DNA from: Trichinella spiralis
Lineage: Eukaryota; Nematoda; Enoplea; Trichinellida; Trichinellidae
Direction of reading: 5' to 3'
Length of the DNA: 64,000 bases
Assembly (NCBI GenBank): GCA_000181795.3
Contig: CM012953.1
Span: 1,090,542 to 1,154,541 of the forward strand
Part shown: positions 23,934-35,931 of the stretch, in pieces
Layout of the letters: the number at the start of each line of letters is the position of its first letter
Position numbering within the stretch: position 1 is the stretch's first letter
The notes under the pieces: model-generated
Databases searched by the model: none
The model's input: the letters and a program-made list of their open reading frames with translations, nothing else
What the model was told of the DNA's origin: nothing
Position numbers and translations under genes: made by a program

Positions 23934-25856
23934 ATGATCGAAGGACGTGTTGTCCAGTACGGCAGTGCAGGCGACGGTTCGCCGAGTGAAAGCCCCAGGG
24001 AGATTGCCGTGATGGCCGATTTGGACAGTCTGCTTATCAGTCAAACGGTTGCTGTGGATCCTTGGCACTCGTTGTCGGCAATAGAAGACGACTGCTTGAT
24101 GCTGGTCGAGTTCAGCGAAGTGGAAGGTCCACGTCCGGCGTTTTCCGTACCGCCCAGTCCGGGGGTTCATTTCGACCAGGATGCGTTCGCGGTGTGGCTC
24201 ATGACGGCCGACTACCAACGGTCCGGCTCCAACTGGGCCGGTGGTCGCCGGAGCCGGGGTGGTGTGGACAGCGACGCGTTCAGGGCCAAAGACACGCAGA
24301 TGTTGTTGCGCAACGACGAGCAGGGCGTGTTCGCGTTCGTCCACCACTTCACGCTGTACGAGCTCGAAGCCCGGGGTTTCGTCAGGCCGTTCTGTTTGGC
24401 CTACGTGTGCCGGGACCAGCGCAAGTTGGTCTGTCTGTTCGACCAGTTGAGAGCCGACTTTGAGGAAAAGCTGATCGAGCCGGTCAAAGCTTGCAACAAG
24501 CGTCAGTTTTTGAAACAGCTCACCGAAGCGTTGGACGCGTTGAATACGATCCAAAGTCAGGCGGTGAGCGCCTATTACGAACTCTGCTACGACTCGGACC
24601 GTGGGCCCAAGCCGGCCCAAAGCGACCAGTCGGTGCCGGCGCCGAAAATGATGCGCCACCGACGCTTGCACAGTGAAATGCTGGCCGCCAGTAGGCTGGT
24701 TTCGGCCGAGCTCAGGGGCTGCGGTTCGGCCTGCTCGAATGTCCACCATTTGGTCGACGCGGACGCGTTCATCAACTCTCTGGACACTTCCGACCGTGGC
24801 GACTTGGGCGTGGCGGCGGCTGGTCAGAGCGGACGGCGCGACTGGACCACTTTGGCCCCGTGCGTGTTCGCCAACTCGACTGCCCGGCTCGTCTGCCGTC
24901 GTCTGTTGTCCAAATATTACAGCTGGTCGCCGTCGCTGCCGTTCCACTTGATGACTCATCTGGCCCAGTCGAGTGGGGTGCGTCTCGGCTCGGTGCCAGT
25001 GGTCTACTATCCCCACTGCGCCGGCCCCAGCGGCCGGCACGCCCATCCCGAGACCACGCTCAACGGTTCCAACGCTGAGTCGTTCCACCGGCTCCGGACC
25101 GACTGGTCGTGTTCCGAGCCGAAACTGACCAGATCGTTAGTCGCCGACTTGGGATCTAGCTTGGAACACGTCCTGTACTCGCTGTTGACCGGCAAATTTG
25201 TGCTCGTCAGTGGCGCCGACCCGCTCCAAGCGAGCGTGCTCGGCTGGATCGACGCGTTGAAGCACTTCGTGCCGACGGTCTACAGCTCGCCGCCGGTCAA
25301 GCACTGGCACCAGGGTCGGCTGCCGGCGACCGCGTTGGTCGACTACAAGCTGTTCGGTCTGCGCGTGCCGAAGTCGCAGCCGGTTGACCAGCTGATCGCC
25401 GACAACGTGGTACCGTTCATTTCGCGCGTGGATTTGAATCGGCGCCAGCTGACCACGCACCGCTACCGCGGCCAGTTCCTGGGCCGCCTGGTCAGCCGGG
25501 CCCGCTTCCACGGCCGGTCGGACCGCACGTTCGTGCCGTACGCTGTGGGCGCCTTGGCCCAGCCGTTCGCTTTGGCCTACGTGTTGACGGCTTTTCTACG
25601 GGACCGCGCCCAAGCTGGCGACAAGCAGTGCCGGCTGAGGCATTTTTCGCGCGACTTCCAGTTGGAGATGAGCGATTTGAAAATTGTCCACTACATTGCC
25701 GACTTGCTCTGCTCGCAGACGGTCGACTGGAACTTGGCCGCCAACGCCCGTGGCCACGACCACGACAATGACGACTCGAGCGATTCTGGCAGTTTCAACG
25801 CCTTGCAGGCGTTGGTCTTCGACTACGAAGAACTGTACAATTACAAACTGCAGTAG
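23934..25856 (+). CDS. SMCR8: SMCR8, DENN-domain partner of C9orf72
   Basis: In animals SMCR8 forms a complex with C9orf72 and WDR41 that acts on small GTPases (Rab/Arf) in autophagy and lysosome function. One uninterrupted frame of 640 aa, shorter than human (~940) mainly in the disordered linker. Family blocks seen: LMLVEFSEVEGPRP near residue 50; AFVHHFTLYELEARGFVRPF near 140 (human AYVHHLTLYDLEARGFVRPF); VKHWHQGRLPATALVDYKLF near 460; and the C-terminal VFDYEELYNYKLQ, matching the human RFDYVPSFLYKI end. The start is the first ATG (MIEGRVVQYG); the open frame upstream to 23901 has only GTG. Base composition is near 60% GC against about 30% around it, and it has no intron, unlike most genes here. 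Confidence 0.9.
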   Translation: MIEGRVVQYGSAGDGSPSESPREIAVMADLDSLLISQTVAVDPWHSLSAIEDDCLMLVEFSEVEGPRPAFSVPPSPGVHFDQDAFAVWLMTADYQRSGSNWAGGRRSRGGVDSDAFRAKDTQMLLRNDEQGVFAFVHHFTLYELEARGFVRPFCLAYVCRDQRKLVCLFDQLRADFEEKLIEPVKACNKRQFLKQLTEALDALNTIQSQAVSAYYELCYDSDRGPKPAQSDQSVPAPKMMRHRRLHSEMLAASRLVSAELRGCGSACSNVHHLVDADAFINSLDTSDRGDLGVAAAGQSGRRDWTTLAPCVFANSTARLVCRRLLSKYYSWSPSLPFHLMTHLAQSSGVRLGSVPVVYYPHCAGPSGRHAHPETTLNGSNAESFHRLRTDWSCSEPKLTRSLVADLGSSLEHVLYSLLTGKFVLVSGADPLQASVLGWIDALKHFVPTVYSSPPVKHWHQGRLPATALVDYKLFGLRVPKSQPVDQLIADNVVPFISRVDLNRRQLTTHRYRGQFLGRLVSRARFHGRSDRTFVPYAVGALAQPFALAYVLTAFLRDRAQAGDKQCRLRHFSRDFQLEMSDLKIVHYIADLLCSQTVDWNLAANARGHDHDNDDSSDSGSFNALQALVFDYEELYNYKLQ

Positions 25857-25956
25857 AGAAAAAAATTTTGTTTAAATATTTCAATTTATTATTATTATTA
25901 AACTGTGTAAAACAAGTTGAACAATGATGGAAAAAGCCGAGAACAACGGTGGCGTT

Positions 25957-27055
25957 TCAATCGACGAATGTCTTGGCAGTGATGTTGGAAAATCGAATCA
26001 GATCCACGTCGACCGTGTAATGTGGACATCGGTGGTGACGATAGGTGGCAGGAAGTTGAAATCGGACCTCGGCCAACGCGTCGGCGACAATTCCCCAATC
26101 TTTTGCCTTCTTCATGATGTGCTATAGAATCAGAAGAAACAAACTGAAAACATCTATCTCATCAATCACACGTACTACTACTACTACTTTAAAACGCATT
26201 CCACTACCAAATGACTCATCATTCATTCCATTGATTTATAAAATAATAATAATAACCTCGCGTGTCACTGTTTTGTGCATCGAATAAACGGATGTTTTTG
26301 CCATATTGATGGCACATTTTACAAATTCCACATCCACACCTGAAAAAGTAAGTGTTCGTGTTCTAATAATAAAATTGTTGTCATATACATATATCAGAAA
26401 ACCTGAGTTTCGTTTCGTTCCAAACGGAGGATTCATAATCACCGTATCGAATGCTTTGGAAAAATAATAATTGTTTTGTTGCTTTTTGAACAACGCAGTG
26501 CAGTCGCATTGGACGAAATCTGCATATTCGGTTAATTGTAACGAATTGACGTTTCTCTTGCAAAGTTGTAATGCGTCGAAATCAACATCAAATCCTACGC
26601 AATAACTGGCAAAAAGACAACAACAATAAATGAATGAATGAATGAATGAATACTGTTGTATAAAGATGAGAAATTAATTAATTAATTAATTAAAAAATAT
26701 CCATTTACTCTGCTCCTTGTAACAAAGCTGCAATCATCAGCATCCCGGATCCGCAACCTAAGTCAGCGACAACTTTCCCTTGCAAATCGTTGAAATGATT
26801 ATCAATCGTATAAATCATCGTAGCTGCAATTATAAAAACAAATTATAATTTTCCACATGTATATTTTTTTGAATAGTACAGTTCAATTCGCTTTATTGAC
26901 AACATTTCTTGTACTGTAGATTGTGAAGTATCAAAAGTAAGGAAAAGATTACCCGCCACTTCAGCTGTTGTCATGTATTGTTCGAGTAGAACTTTGGGAT
27001 TGTGAAACGATTCCACGTTGGTCAAAACTGATTCCAACTGTTTTCTCTTCATCAT
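25957..27055 (-). CDS. METTL5: METTL5, 18S rRNA N6-adenosine methyltransferase
   Basis: S-adenosylmethionine-dependent enzyme that with TRMT112 makes one m6A in 18S rRNA. Five exons (26953-27055, 26709-26823, 26403-26605, 26257-26339, 25957-26121) give 222 aa, close to human 209. Seen: an N-terminal block (LEQYMTTAEVAATMIYTI), the SAM-binding motif DLGCGSGML, the acidic loop VGFDVD, and the catalytic NPPF in DTVIMNPPFGTK. The C-terminal TVDVDLIRFS matches human IEVDLIRFSF. Two ATGs are tandem at the start (MMKRKQ). Its stop lies about 100 bp from the SMCR8 stop, with the genes convergent. No catalytic residue is missing. Confidence 0.95.
26629..26650. repeat. (AATG)n run in a METTL5 intron
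   Basis: About five AATG units between METTL5 exons 2 and 3, followed downstream by an (AATT)n stretch. Confidence 0.9.
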
Positions 27056-28017
27056 TAAATTTCACAATTGATCATAATATAAGCAAAAACTCGAAAACAC
27101 TACAAAAAGCATATCTTGAACAGTGCCGGTTTGAACATTAAACAAATTATTTCACACGGTAAATTGCAGAACGAACAATCCACGTCTGATAAAACAACAA
27201 GACAAGCGAAACAAACGTATAAAATAAAATAGCATAAATTTACTGATGTAAAAAGAAAACACAAGTAAACATAATATCTACTTGCATTCAGGCAAAGTGA
27301 GATGGAGTGGATATTCTTGATTGAACAGAAAAAAGAAACAGTATGCTCAGTAAGAGCAGTAATAATAATAATAATAATGATAATCACGATAAAGTTTCCA
27401 CAAAGAATATATGAATTAAGTGAAATCAAAAAATGTATTTCTTTTTCTCATCACAAGTATAATATATATATATATATATATATGTAAATAAGATAAGGCA
27501 AATATTTTTAAAAAAAGACACAACGTCCTGCGGACACAATTTCATACTCATTCTGCATAATGGGATTTGAAATTGGAATGAAACTTTGGTCGCAGAACAG
27601 ATACAGATCTGCACGATAAGCTAAGGAAAATGAAGAAGAAAACCCGAGGAAAAGCAGCATCTCATCAAAAAGTAAACATAAACAAAACAAAACGCAAAAA
27701 AACCGTTAAGATGAGAAAAGGGTAAGGGGATTATGTACAAATTTTGTTTTTAAAAATAAATAAATAAATAAAAACTGTATTAAAACATTCGATGCAGTAA
27801 ATAATAAATTGATCGATATAATCCCGATGAAAAGAAGAAGAAGAATGGAAAAAATTCACTTGCTTCATATGCAAAACGAACAAGCAAACAATCACACTGC
27901 TCAAGTGACAAAAAATGGAATGGCTCTTTTTTCAAATCAAATAGCCAAACACGTTGAAGATCACAAATTAAAATAATAATCAATAATAATAATAAGAAGA
28001 ATGGAAAAGTAAAATTG
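27056..28017. other. Intergenic region between METTL5 and the RhoGAP gene
   Basis: Holds the METTL5 promoter side and the RhoGAP 3' flank, plus a (TA)n run at 27461-27483. No other gene is supported. Confidence 0.5.
27461..27483. repeat. (TA)n dinucleotide run
   Basis: About eleven TA units in intergenic DNA. Confidence 0.9.
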
Positions 28018-31000
28018 TCAAACTTTCACTTTGAACAATTTCGAATGCTCTTTAAGCATGTATTCGACAATCTGACCGTGCATGATCATTGAAAAGGCGA
28101 GATGGGAATTGGACTGAATGACGTCCACGTGACCGGATGTAGACGGTTCGGAATATTTGCTTGCACTTTTTTTCATCATCATCTTCTTGCGACGCTGTCC
28201 ACCGCTTTCGGCTTTTTCCGGCTTCGGGCAAGAGCTGAACAACGTTGGACCAAATACGATTGCCAAATTGTGAATTTGCATACGATTGGTTGACGACTTT
28301 TCCGCAACTCTGAAATAAAATTTCAAAAAACCATACATATTGATAATAAATAAATAAAATTTTCGCTTTTCAATACTTCAACAAATGAATAAGCAACGCG
28401 TTCAAAGTGTCGTGGTGTGGAGGCGGCAGTCGTGCCACGAGATCTCTGAATGCACAGTATCGCAGTTTTGCATTTTGCAATTCTTAAAAATTTGTCAAAT
28501 TTGTTCACACCAAACAAACAAACAAACAAACAAACAAACATACTTATTGCATTCATAAATTCTTTCATCAGAAAAGGCGGAAACAGTGGCTCTTGAAGTT
28601 CGCGGAAAAACAATTTCAAAGTTCCAGTAAGAACGTGGATATCGTTTTCATTCATGAGAACGTTGTATTTTTCTTGAACAAAAAAAAAGAATCAAAATCA
28701 AATAAACAGCACACTTGATAATAATATTAATTATTATTGATAAACCTTGGTCGACGGAACAACGGATTTTTTGTATCTGAGACAAATTGCCGCTCATCCT
28801 GTACAGACCGTCGGTTTCCAAGCCGCGCTCTTCGATCAACGACATGCACACAGTAACAAACTTCGGTACAGTATTCTTTTCCCGCCGACATATTTCCGTC
28901 AAGCTGCTTCCAAAAACCGGCTCAGCTGAAGTAAATTATTTATTTATTAATTTATTTATTTAAAAAAGCACAGCTAAACAACAAAATTGCATACGTTTGT
29001 ATATGCCTCGTTCTTTCAAAAATTCAACCGACGGTCTGTTTCTGAAAAAGCGAACCAACTTTTCCAAAATCGACTGTTTGCTTGGAACACTGGCCTCCAC
29101 TGAATCCGACGTCGGACCGTTAATATTTCGAGCTGCATGAAATAAAATAAAATAAAATTAAATTAAATTAATAGTAATAATTTACATGTGCTCTGCTTTT
29201 CTTTGTAATCGTGCAAATTTTTCGCATCTTTTGCAATTTTCTGACCCGTCGTGGTGGAAACCCGTCGACTGCTCGTCTTGTACGACGACCTTTCAATAAC
29301 TGGTGTGCGTTGAAAACCGGGATTTGGCTTAAAAATAATTTCAAAAAAAATTGAATATTAAAAATAAAAAAAAATTAAACCCACTTACTAATTCGTTCAC
29401 AATTTTCTGCAATGCGTCGTACCAATCGATAATTTCATTATCCACTTCAGTATGAAACAAATAAGCCGTACCGTCGACCAGTTCCAACTGAAATAATTCA
29501 CATTAAAATGAAATAAAATAATAAAGCATTATTCAATAAAAGCCGGTGGTCATACTTGAAATAATCGTTTTCGTTTGTTTTTGTCGTCGACCAACCATTT
29601 GATCTTGGCGCCATGAAGATCGCAAACGCCCAACGGCGCGCAATACTGATTGCCTTGTTTCTGAAAAATTAAAATCAATTGTTGCTATGCTAATATGCAA
29701 TATTCAAAAAAGCAAATTAATAAACACTTTTTTCCTAATAAAAATAAAGTATGCTTTTCTCACCTCACTCGACTTTTTATCTTTATAAAAAATCATATGG
29801 GCGTTGGTCAAATAAACGAAACAAGTCGACCAGTGTTTTCTGAGAAGAAAAAGAAGAAGAAGAAAAGTGAAATTACAAAATCAAATCAAATTTACAAATG
29901 ACCAACCACACCTTATTCGCTTTCCAGCTTCCATAACTTTGCATCTGTTCAAATTGCCGCATTTGATGACAGTCTGTAAAATGAATGAAAAATTAAAAGA
30001 GAAAAAAAAATTTTTTTTTCTTTAAATAAAAATTCTCCCCTCTTACTCCGGTGGACGAGTGAAAGGCGGAAAATTTCAAAGCACCATCCGAAGCTGACAT
30101 GCACTGACCATACAGGGATGTGGACGTTGGTCTGGTCGCTGGATGCTGCTGCGAAGTTGAAAGCAACCGATTGAGGTCGGAAAAGTCGCGTATGCTAACT
30201 CTGACACAGTGCTCGCCACGCCCGTCGTCCACTTCCTCTCCAATTGAGAACCCGCTGCGCTGCAGCTGTTGTTGTTGTTGTTGTAGTTGATGCTGCTGTG
30301 GCTCCATATCTACATCCGTTCTTAGTTTGGATTTCGACCATCCGCAGTGGTCATTTTTCGGTTTGTTGAGCAACGACGAAAGCCCAACGTCGTCGACAAC
30401 TGCCCGCCGACGGTCAACTACTTCGGACAAATTGTCCAACACTGAAGATGACGACGAATCCAACATTGTGCGCGTCGACGAAGCAACGCTGCACTGCTGA
30501 TTTGTCGTGCTTGTCTGTATGTTTCACAAAAAAATTGAAAAAATAATAAATAATACACTCGAAGCTTATTGCTTAACAAAATAAAAAACCAGTTAAAAAA
30601 ACAGTGTTTAAATTGTTTAAAACGTTTTTTTTCTTTCTGTTCGTATTGGTAGAATAAAAAATTTTACGATCAATTACCGAACTGCGAGGCGGTTTCCAAG
30701 ATGAAATTTCAATTAAAGGGTGGTAAAAGAACGGTCGACCCGACTCGCTGATGTACTCTTGCCAACCGTTGGATAATGTGCGTATTGGCTGCATGTCCGG
30801 TGTGATCGCCGGAATGGACATGTCGGTGCATTCTTCAATGTTCGCGTAAATGGGGCTGCGGCTTCTGGCATTAGCCAACGCGTCTGACTGAACAACAAGA
30901 AAATATTACATCTAATCAATACAGGATATACTGGGGAAAATTGGAAATATGCTTGATTGAACAAGCAACTTACAACGGAAACAGAATCCATAGCTATGAC

Positions 31001-31672
31001 GACGCTCGAAGAGGAACTGTTCCGACTGTTATTACGGCTATCGGTACTGCTGCTGCAGGTGGAGCTCATCGGCAGATCGTTGTCCAACGACCGAGACTGA
31101 GCGCCAACGGTTCCAAAAGTGGAACACCGACCCGAAGATGAAGACGTCTCGACGCCGACCAAACCGTGGTCGCCGTTCAAAAGGGCACTCCTCTGGTCGG
31201 CCCTTTCCAAACAGTACATCTCCAAACCGACGGGAATGCTAGCCGACACTAGTCTTGACGAAGACAATTTCCCAGCTTTTCCGTTGGCAAGCATAGCCGG
31301 CCAACGGTCAGCTGGAAGGTTTTCTTCCGCTTCTTCCACTTCAGCGACGACAAACGGTCGATGACCATTAGCTACCGACGTGCGAATCATTTCATCCTTG
31401 GAAGTTCCACTGCAGACGTCGTCGTCGTCGTCGTCACTGATCACCGCCGATGTCTGGTCAGACAAAATACGAGACTGAACGGACAAAACACGCAAGTAAC
31501 TTTTTGGCAAATAAAATCCATCGATGTTCGACCAATCTTTGCACACGAACCACCAGTGTTCATCCGCATCCGAGACCAGGTAGAACTTTTCTCCGGCAAG
31601 AACGTGAACACGATGCCCCCGAGACGTGGTCGAATCATAATTGTACAACACCTCCACCAGTGACAAGCACAT
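28018..31672 (-). CDS. SH3-WW-PH-RhoGAP protein (ARHGAP12/15/27-like)
   Basis: GTPase-activating protein for Rho-family GTPases. Thirteen exons (30974-31672, 30678-30887, 30047-30514, 29912-29973, 29764-29839, 29556-29660, 29389-29487, 29186-29327, 28995-29132, 28746-28925, 28544-28672, 28377-28482, 28018-28309) join in phase to 901 aa. SH3 domain at residues 5-65 (VEVLYNYDS, WWFVCKDW). One WW domain near 268-300 (LSNGWQEYISESGRPFFYHP, SSWKPP). A Ser/Gln-rich linker with a short poly-Gln follows. PH domain near 460-575 (KHWSTCFVYLTNAHMIFYKD). RhoGAP domain near 690-880 with the arginine finger in TDGLYRMSGN and the helix MQIHNLAIVFGPTLF. This order is that of ARHGAP12/15/27. The start MCLSLVEV lies one base after a TTTTAG acceptor. 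Confidence 0.92.
28510..28541. repeat. (CAAA)n microsatellite in a RhoGAP intron
   Basis: About eight CAAA units between the exons at 28377-28482 and 28544-28672. Confidence 0.95.
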
Positions 31673-34460
31673 TCTAAAATCAAGCATACAACTACGATGA
31701 CAAATTGCATCTGGTCTGCATAATGAAAATTCAAATAAATTCAATGATTCACATCACTGTTACAACATGCTTTACAACTGCAAACACAAAAAAAGTGTGA
31801 ATTGCAGAAATATGTAAAGTGCAACAACTATTATACCTGTACAATACTGGTTAACAATATCCGTACCTGCACAAATATTGAAAGTGAGCAACAATTGCAA
31901 TCAATTCAAAACTATCATATTTTAACAAATGGAAATGAAATTTTTTTTTCAAAATCAAAACTTAATTACATAACTTTACAAATAATAATAATCTCAACCA
32001 AATGACAATTTAAATATTTTACAATGTGCAAACAATATTTTAAAAATTTTGTATATAGTATATATTTTATTATTTAAATTACAATTCGCAAAAATCAACT
32101 GTTTCAGAAACAAAAGTATACTGTAACAGTGAAAACACAATTACTTAAAGGCAATTTATTGTTTCAATACAAATACCACCAGAAATAGAATAATCGTGTA
32201 CATAATAACTCTGCAAAAAAAAGACCTGCATAAGTATGGAAATTTCAAAATCTAAACTAAAGAAATATTAATATTTAAACTTTCAATAAATTCCCATTTA
32301 ATCAATACATATATGTATATTGGAGTATGTTGATAAATCTATATCAAAAGATAAAAATGAAAATATAAAATTATAAAAGACTAATTTAATTATTAAAAAA
32401 ATATAAATAAAAACATAAAAGAACAAACAAAACACCTGACTATCATTTACAGTACAACAGATTGTTTATTTTATAGAAGAAGGAAATTAAGCAAAAAAAA
32501 TTAAACGCAATACAATGCTGAAATGCTCTCGTGTTTGTGCTCTCAACTATTTCAGTACGCAACCGAGTGACGTGCACTTTTTTGTTTTTCCTTTGTGTCT
32601 ACAAGTGGCCGTGCAATTTCAACAATGAAACAAAACAAAGTGAAAAAGCTTTATGAGGAACATCTTTTCACAGAAAGAGAAGCTTGATTTCGGTTCCCCG
32701 AATCATTTCACTGCTGAGTGTAAGGCGTGCGACACAATGACCCGAAAGCAATGCAGCACTTCGACTTAACTTTAATTCTGTCTTTTGTTTGCACGCCAAC
32801 GCGAAATGACATGATCAACTCGCTTTTATTCATTCACCGTACTTTTTGATCGACTGAAAACAGCACACAGAGCCATTGATTCACACTTGATAGGACATAA
32901 TCAAGTTCGCCCAATTTCAAGGTTTTATTGATGATTTTCTTTATTAAACATTTTCGAACTCCTCATTGCCCTTGAATATAACACTTCCGCATAAATACAG
33001 CAAACTCAGGTTAGCCATTATTCTGCGACGTGGGGGAAACTTCGACACCAAATTTGCAATCATTACAAACAGGAAAAAAATTTCATATTTATTTATTTTA
33101 CAAAATTTATTCTTTTACACTGACATATTCGTAATAAATAGAAACATTATGGAAAAAAGTTTTCGCAACTGATTGACAACCGTTCTCAAATACCGTATCA
33201 AAATTAAACTTTCGCTGAACAATCTCTACAGCTTAAAATGCTGATAGAATTAACAAATGATAAAAATAACTCAACTGAGGATACATATTAATTTGAAGTT
33301 TACAGACAAAAATAAAATTTTCTTTCAAATTGCTCTACGTAAACTGTGCAATACATTAAGTTGCACGCACCTGTTTATTATTGCAATGTTATAATTATCA
33401 TGTCAGTTCGTAACTTTCGACATTGGAACAATGATTCGAAAATTCAAACTCATAATGAAGAAAATATTAAATAATAAGAGCTTAAAAATATTTCACACTG
33501 AAGAAAAAATTTTTTTAAAATAGACTTACACATTAGTAATAAATAAGTGTCATTTGAATGTTGCTCAAGCATTAATTCAGAGAATTCTTCTGATCTTTGT
33601 TGCAGAAAGAAAAGCAAGATAACACACAACAAAATAATAAGTATAAATCTGATAAAACGCTCTTAAAACAGTTCAATAAAAAATTAAATGGCAAAAACTA
33701 TGCAATTTGGTCAGCGTCAGTAATGTTTATTGACGAATAGTAAGAAATGATTTTCAAGTCAAGTTGAGAAAATTGTAGTAATGTTTCAATTTTAGCTGCA
33801 TATAAATTAAGTTTAGCTTTATATCACTTAGAATGTATTTATTATTAAATTCAAATATCATAAATAAAATTTTCATATTGTCTCAGGTTATAAAAAAGAA
33901 AAAAAGTTATAAAGCAATTTTCCGCTGCTCTTTTTTCATGCTAATTTTTAAGCAAAAAATATTTTGTGATTCAAGTGCAAGTATGTATAATTTTAACTGC
34001 CAGTGATTTTATAATTGTATTAATAATACTGAAGCAACCAAGCGAACTTAAAATGTTGCAATATATAATACCGTTTGGCGATGAAAAACAATAATGTTTA
34101 TTGATGAAACAAAAGATTACTTGTTTTACTGTACTGCCGCTTTAAAGAATGGCTTGAAAACAGAATCAATACGTTCTTAATGAATTTAACTTAAAGATAA
34201 CGTTTGATTACGCAAAGTATTGCTGCTTCTTTTCATGGAATATTAGGACATTTATTTTTTTATGTAATTTGTAATTTTATTTATGTAATTTATGTAATTG
34301 ATACATTCGCTAAAATTTTTCTAGACTATTATTATTCTAAGATTTCAGGGCAAGTAAAAAATAACATTTTTACTGTAAATATTTTTCTGAAATTTCAATT
34401 ACACTTCTTGATAATTAAATTAACTTTCAAAAAATATTCCATATTTGCAATTATAATGAA
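31673..34460. other. Gene-poor region upstream of the RhoGAP gene
   Basis: AT-rich, without a supported coding gene. A GC-richer block at about 32520-32790 may be an untranslated first exon or promoter of the RhoGAP gene. Nothing else is recognised. Confidence 0.4.
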
Positions 34461-35111
34461 TCATTCAAAAAAATCACCAAATACATTGATCAATTTTTGT
34501 TTGTTAACCACTTCATAACCTTTTAAAGGTAAATAAAGATGAAACTTTGAATCAGAATAACGTCGAATTGCAGCATAAATATCACCAGGACAAAAGTTGA
34601 CTTCAGAAAGTGGAGTCAAATCTTCCAGTGGAATTTCAACGTTACGTCTTGCTCCCCAAAATGTCAAATGACCAATGCGAATTACATTTCTACTCTCGTC
34701 TAAACTAACCACGCCAATCAAACGCCGGAATATGCTGGACATTACGCAGAGCATGAATAACGCAAAAACACATATGAAAACCAAAACGTATAGCTGATTC
34801 AGTGAAATCTGCTTGTCTTGATAAGCTAAATAAGCAACGGGAACGAAAATTACTGAAAGAACAGTTTGTGCAATTTTGATGCGGGATATGCTAGCTATAA
34901 TGGGCATCCATTTAAAACGATACAATGGAAGCCAGTGAATGCCATCTTGTGTATAAACTGAACATCGACGAGTAGCTTGAAATAAAATATACTTCTGTTT
35001 TGAGTTCAGTGATGAATAAAATATAAATAATGCCTGACCGCTACGTGAAAATGTTTTCTTCAATTCTTTGCCAGCTACGTGTAAAGAAAGCAGTCGAATT
35101 CCAAAAAACAT
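34461..35111 (-). CDS. TMEM186: TMEM186, mitochondrial complex I assembly membrane protein
   Basis: Intronless frame of 216 aa, matching human TMEM186 (213 aa) in length and layout. The motifs are a Tyr-Arg-Phe entry (LYRFKWMPI), SRIKIAQTVLSVIFVPVAYL (human SRLKLAQTALTVVALPPGYY), a second helix VLVFICVFALFMLCVMSSI followed by RRLIGVVSLDES (human RRLVGILYLNES), and IGHLTFWGARR (human VAHLNFWGWRQ). In mammals TMEM186 belongs to the MCIA complex that builds complex I in the inner mitochondrial membrane. The N-terminus (MFFGIRLLSLHVAGKEL) could be a presequence. It is head to head with C2CD5, 820 bp apart. Confidence 0.9.
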   Translation of the reverse strand: MFFGIRLLSLHVAGKELKKTFSRSGQALFIFYSSLNSKQKYILFQATRRCSVYTQDGIHWLPLYRFKWMPIIASISRIKIAQTVLSVIFVPVAYLAYQDKQISLNQLYVLVFICVFALFMLCVMSSIFRRLIGVVSLDESRNVIRIGHLTFWGARRNVEIPLEDLTPLSEVNFCPGDIYAAIRRYSDSKFHLYLPLKGYEVVNKQKLINVFGDFFE

Positions 35112-35931
35112 GCCTTCATCAATTTATTTCAGTACAAAAAACTTGTCATTGATCTTTTATAAAATGAAAACCATCAATATATGGATAGAAAAAAATACTT
35201 ATTTTAGAAAAACTATACTTCAAATTTCATTCTTGCAATTCTACAATCCATGCTACAGTATTACAGAAATGTAAGTAACGTTTATAAGTTTAATTTATTA
35301 ATGTGACGTTTTTAATGAACATATATTAAATTCAAAATAATAAATAATGTAAAGAAAGAGCGTAAGTTATGTAGAATACTTTTTAATATATTTTTACTGT
35401 GCAAATGCAAATTCATTGCAAATGCATACTGCATGCACGTCAGATATGTATGTAAAAAGTTTGAGTTTTGATAATACAGGCATATTTCATAGCTTTTTTG
35501 CAGGTGTGGCGGTTATGTTTGTTGAGTGAAATTTTGTTCAGTTGAGATTATTTATTCAGTAAAATTGAAAGTGAAGAATTGATTTCTAATTGAGATTTTT
35601 AATGTTTAATGATATAAGGATAAATTATGCATTGAATTTAAAGTTTTGCAAGTTTGAATTTTTATCTATAAAAACTGAAAAATATTTCTACAAGCATTTT
35701 ATTTAAGATTGTAATCTTATTTCATAATTTATTAATATTGATGCATTTTAACATATGTCACATTAATGTTTATCAGCACTTCAAAATTTGCATTTTCAGT
35801 ATTCTTATTTGTTTTGCATTTGCGAAGAAGTAAAACGTGAGATTTATTTACTTGTTTTCGTTTCGTGGAGATGTTTTATGTATCGATGCAATTTATATAA
35901 TATTTTTTAATGTTTTTTTTAGATTTTGAAA
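35112..35931. promoter_or_regulatory. Bidirectional intergenic region between TMEM186 and C2CD5
   Basis: Two divergent genes are separated by about 820 bp of AT-rich sequence, so both promoters must lie here. A T-run ending TTTTTTTTAG is found 9 nt before the C2CD5 ATG, as a possible splice or trans-splice acceptor. No core promoter motif is certain. Confidence 0.45.

Noticed and set aside
23913-25088. Long open frame (391 codons) on the strand opposite SMCR8
   Set aside because: It mirrors the GC-rich codon pattern of SMCR8, has a low-complexity Arg/Val/Gln product, and shows no recognisable domain; an antisense shadow.
30941-31677. Several plus-strand frames opposite RhoGAP exon 1
   Set aside because: They overlap a confident minus-strand exon with SH3 coding sequence and have no domain of their own.
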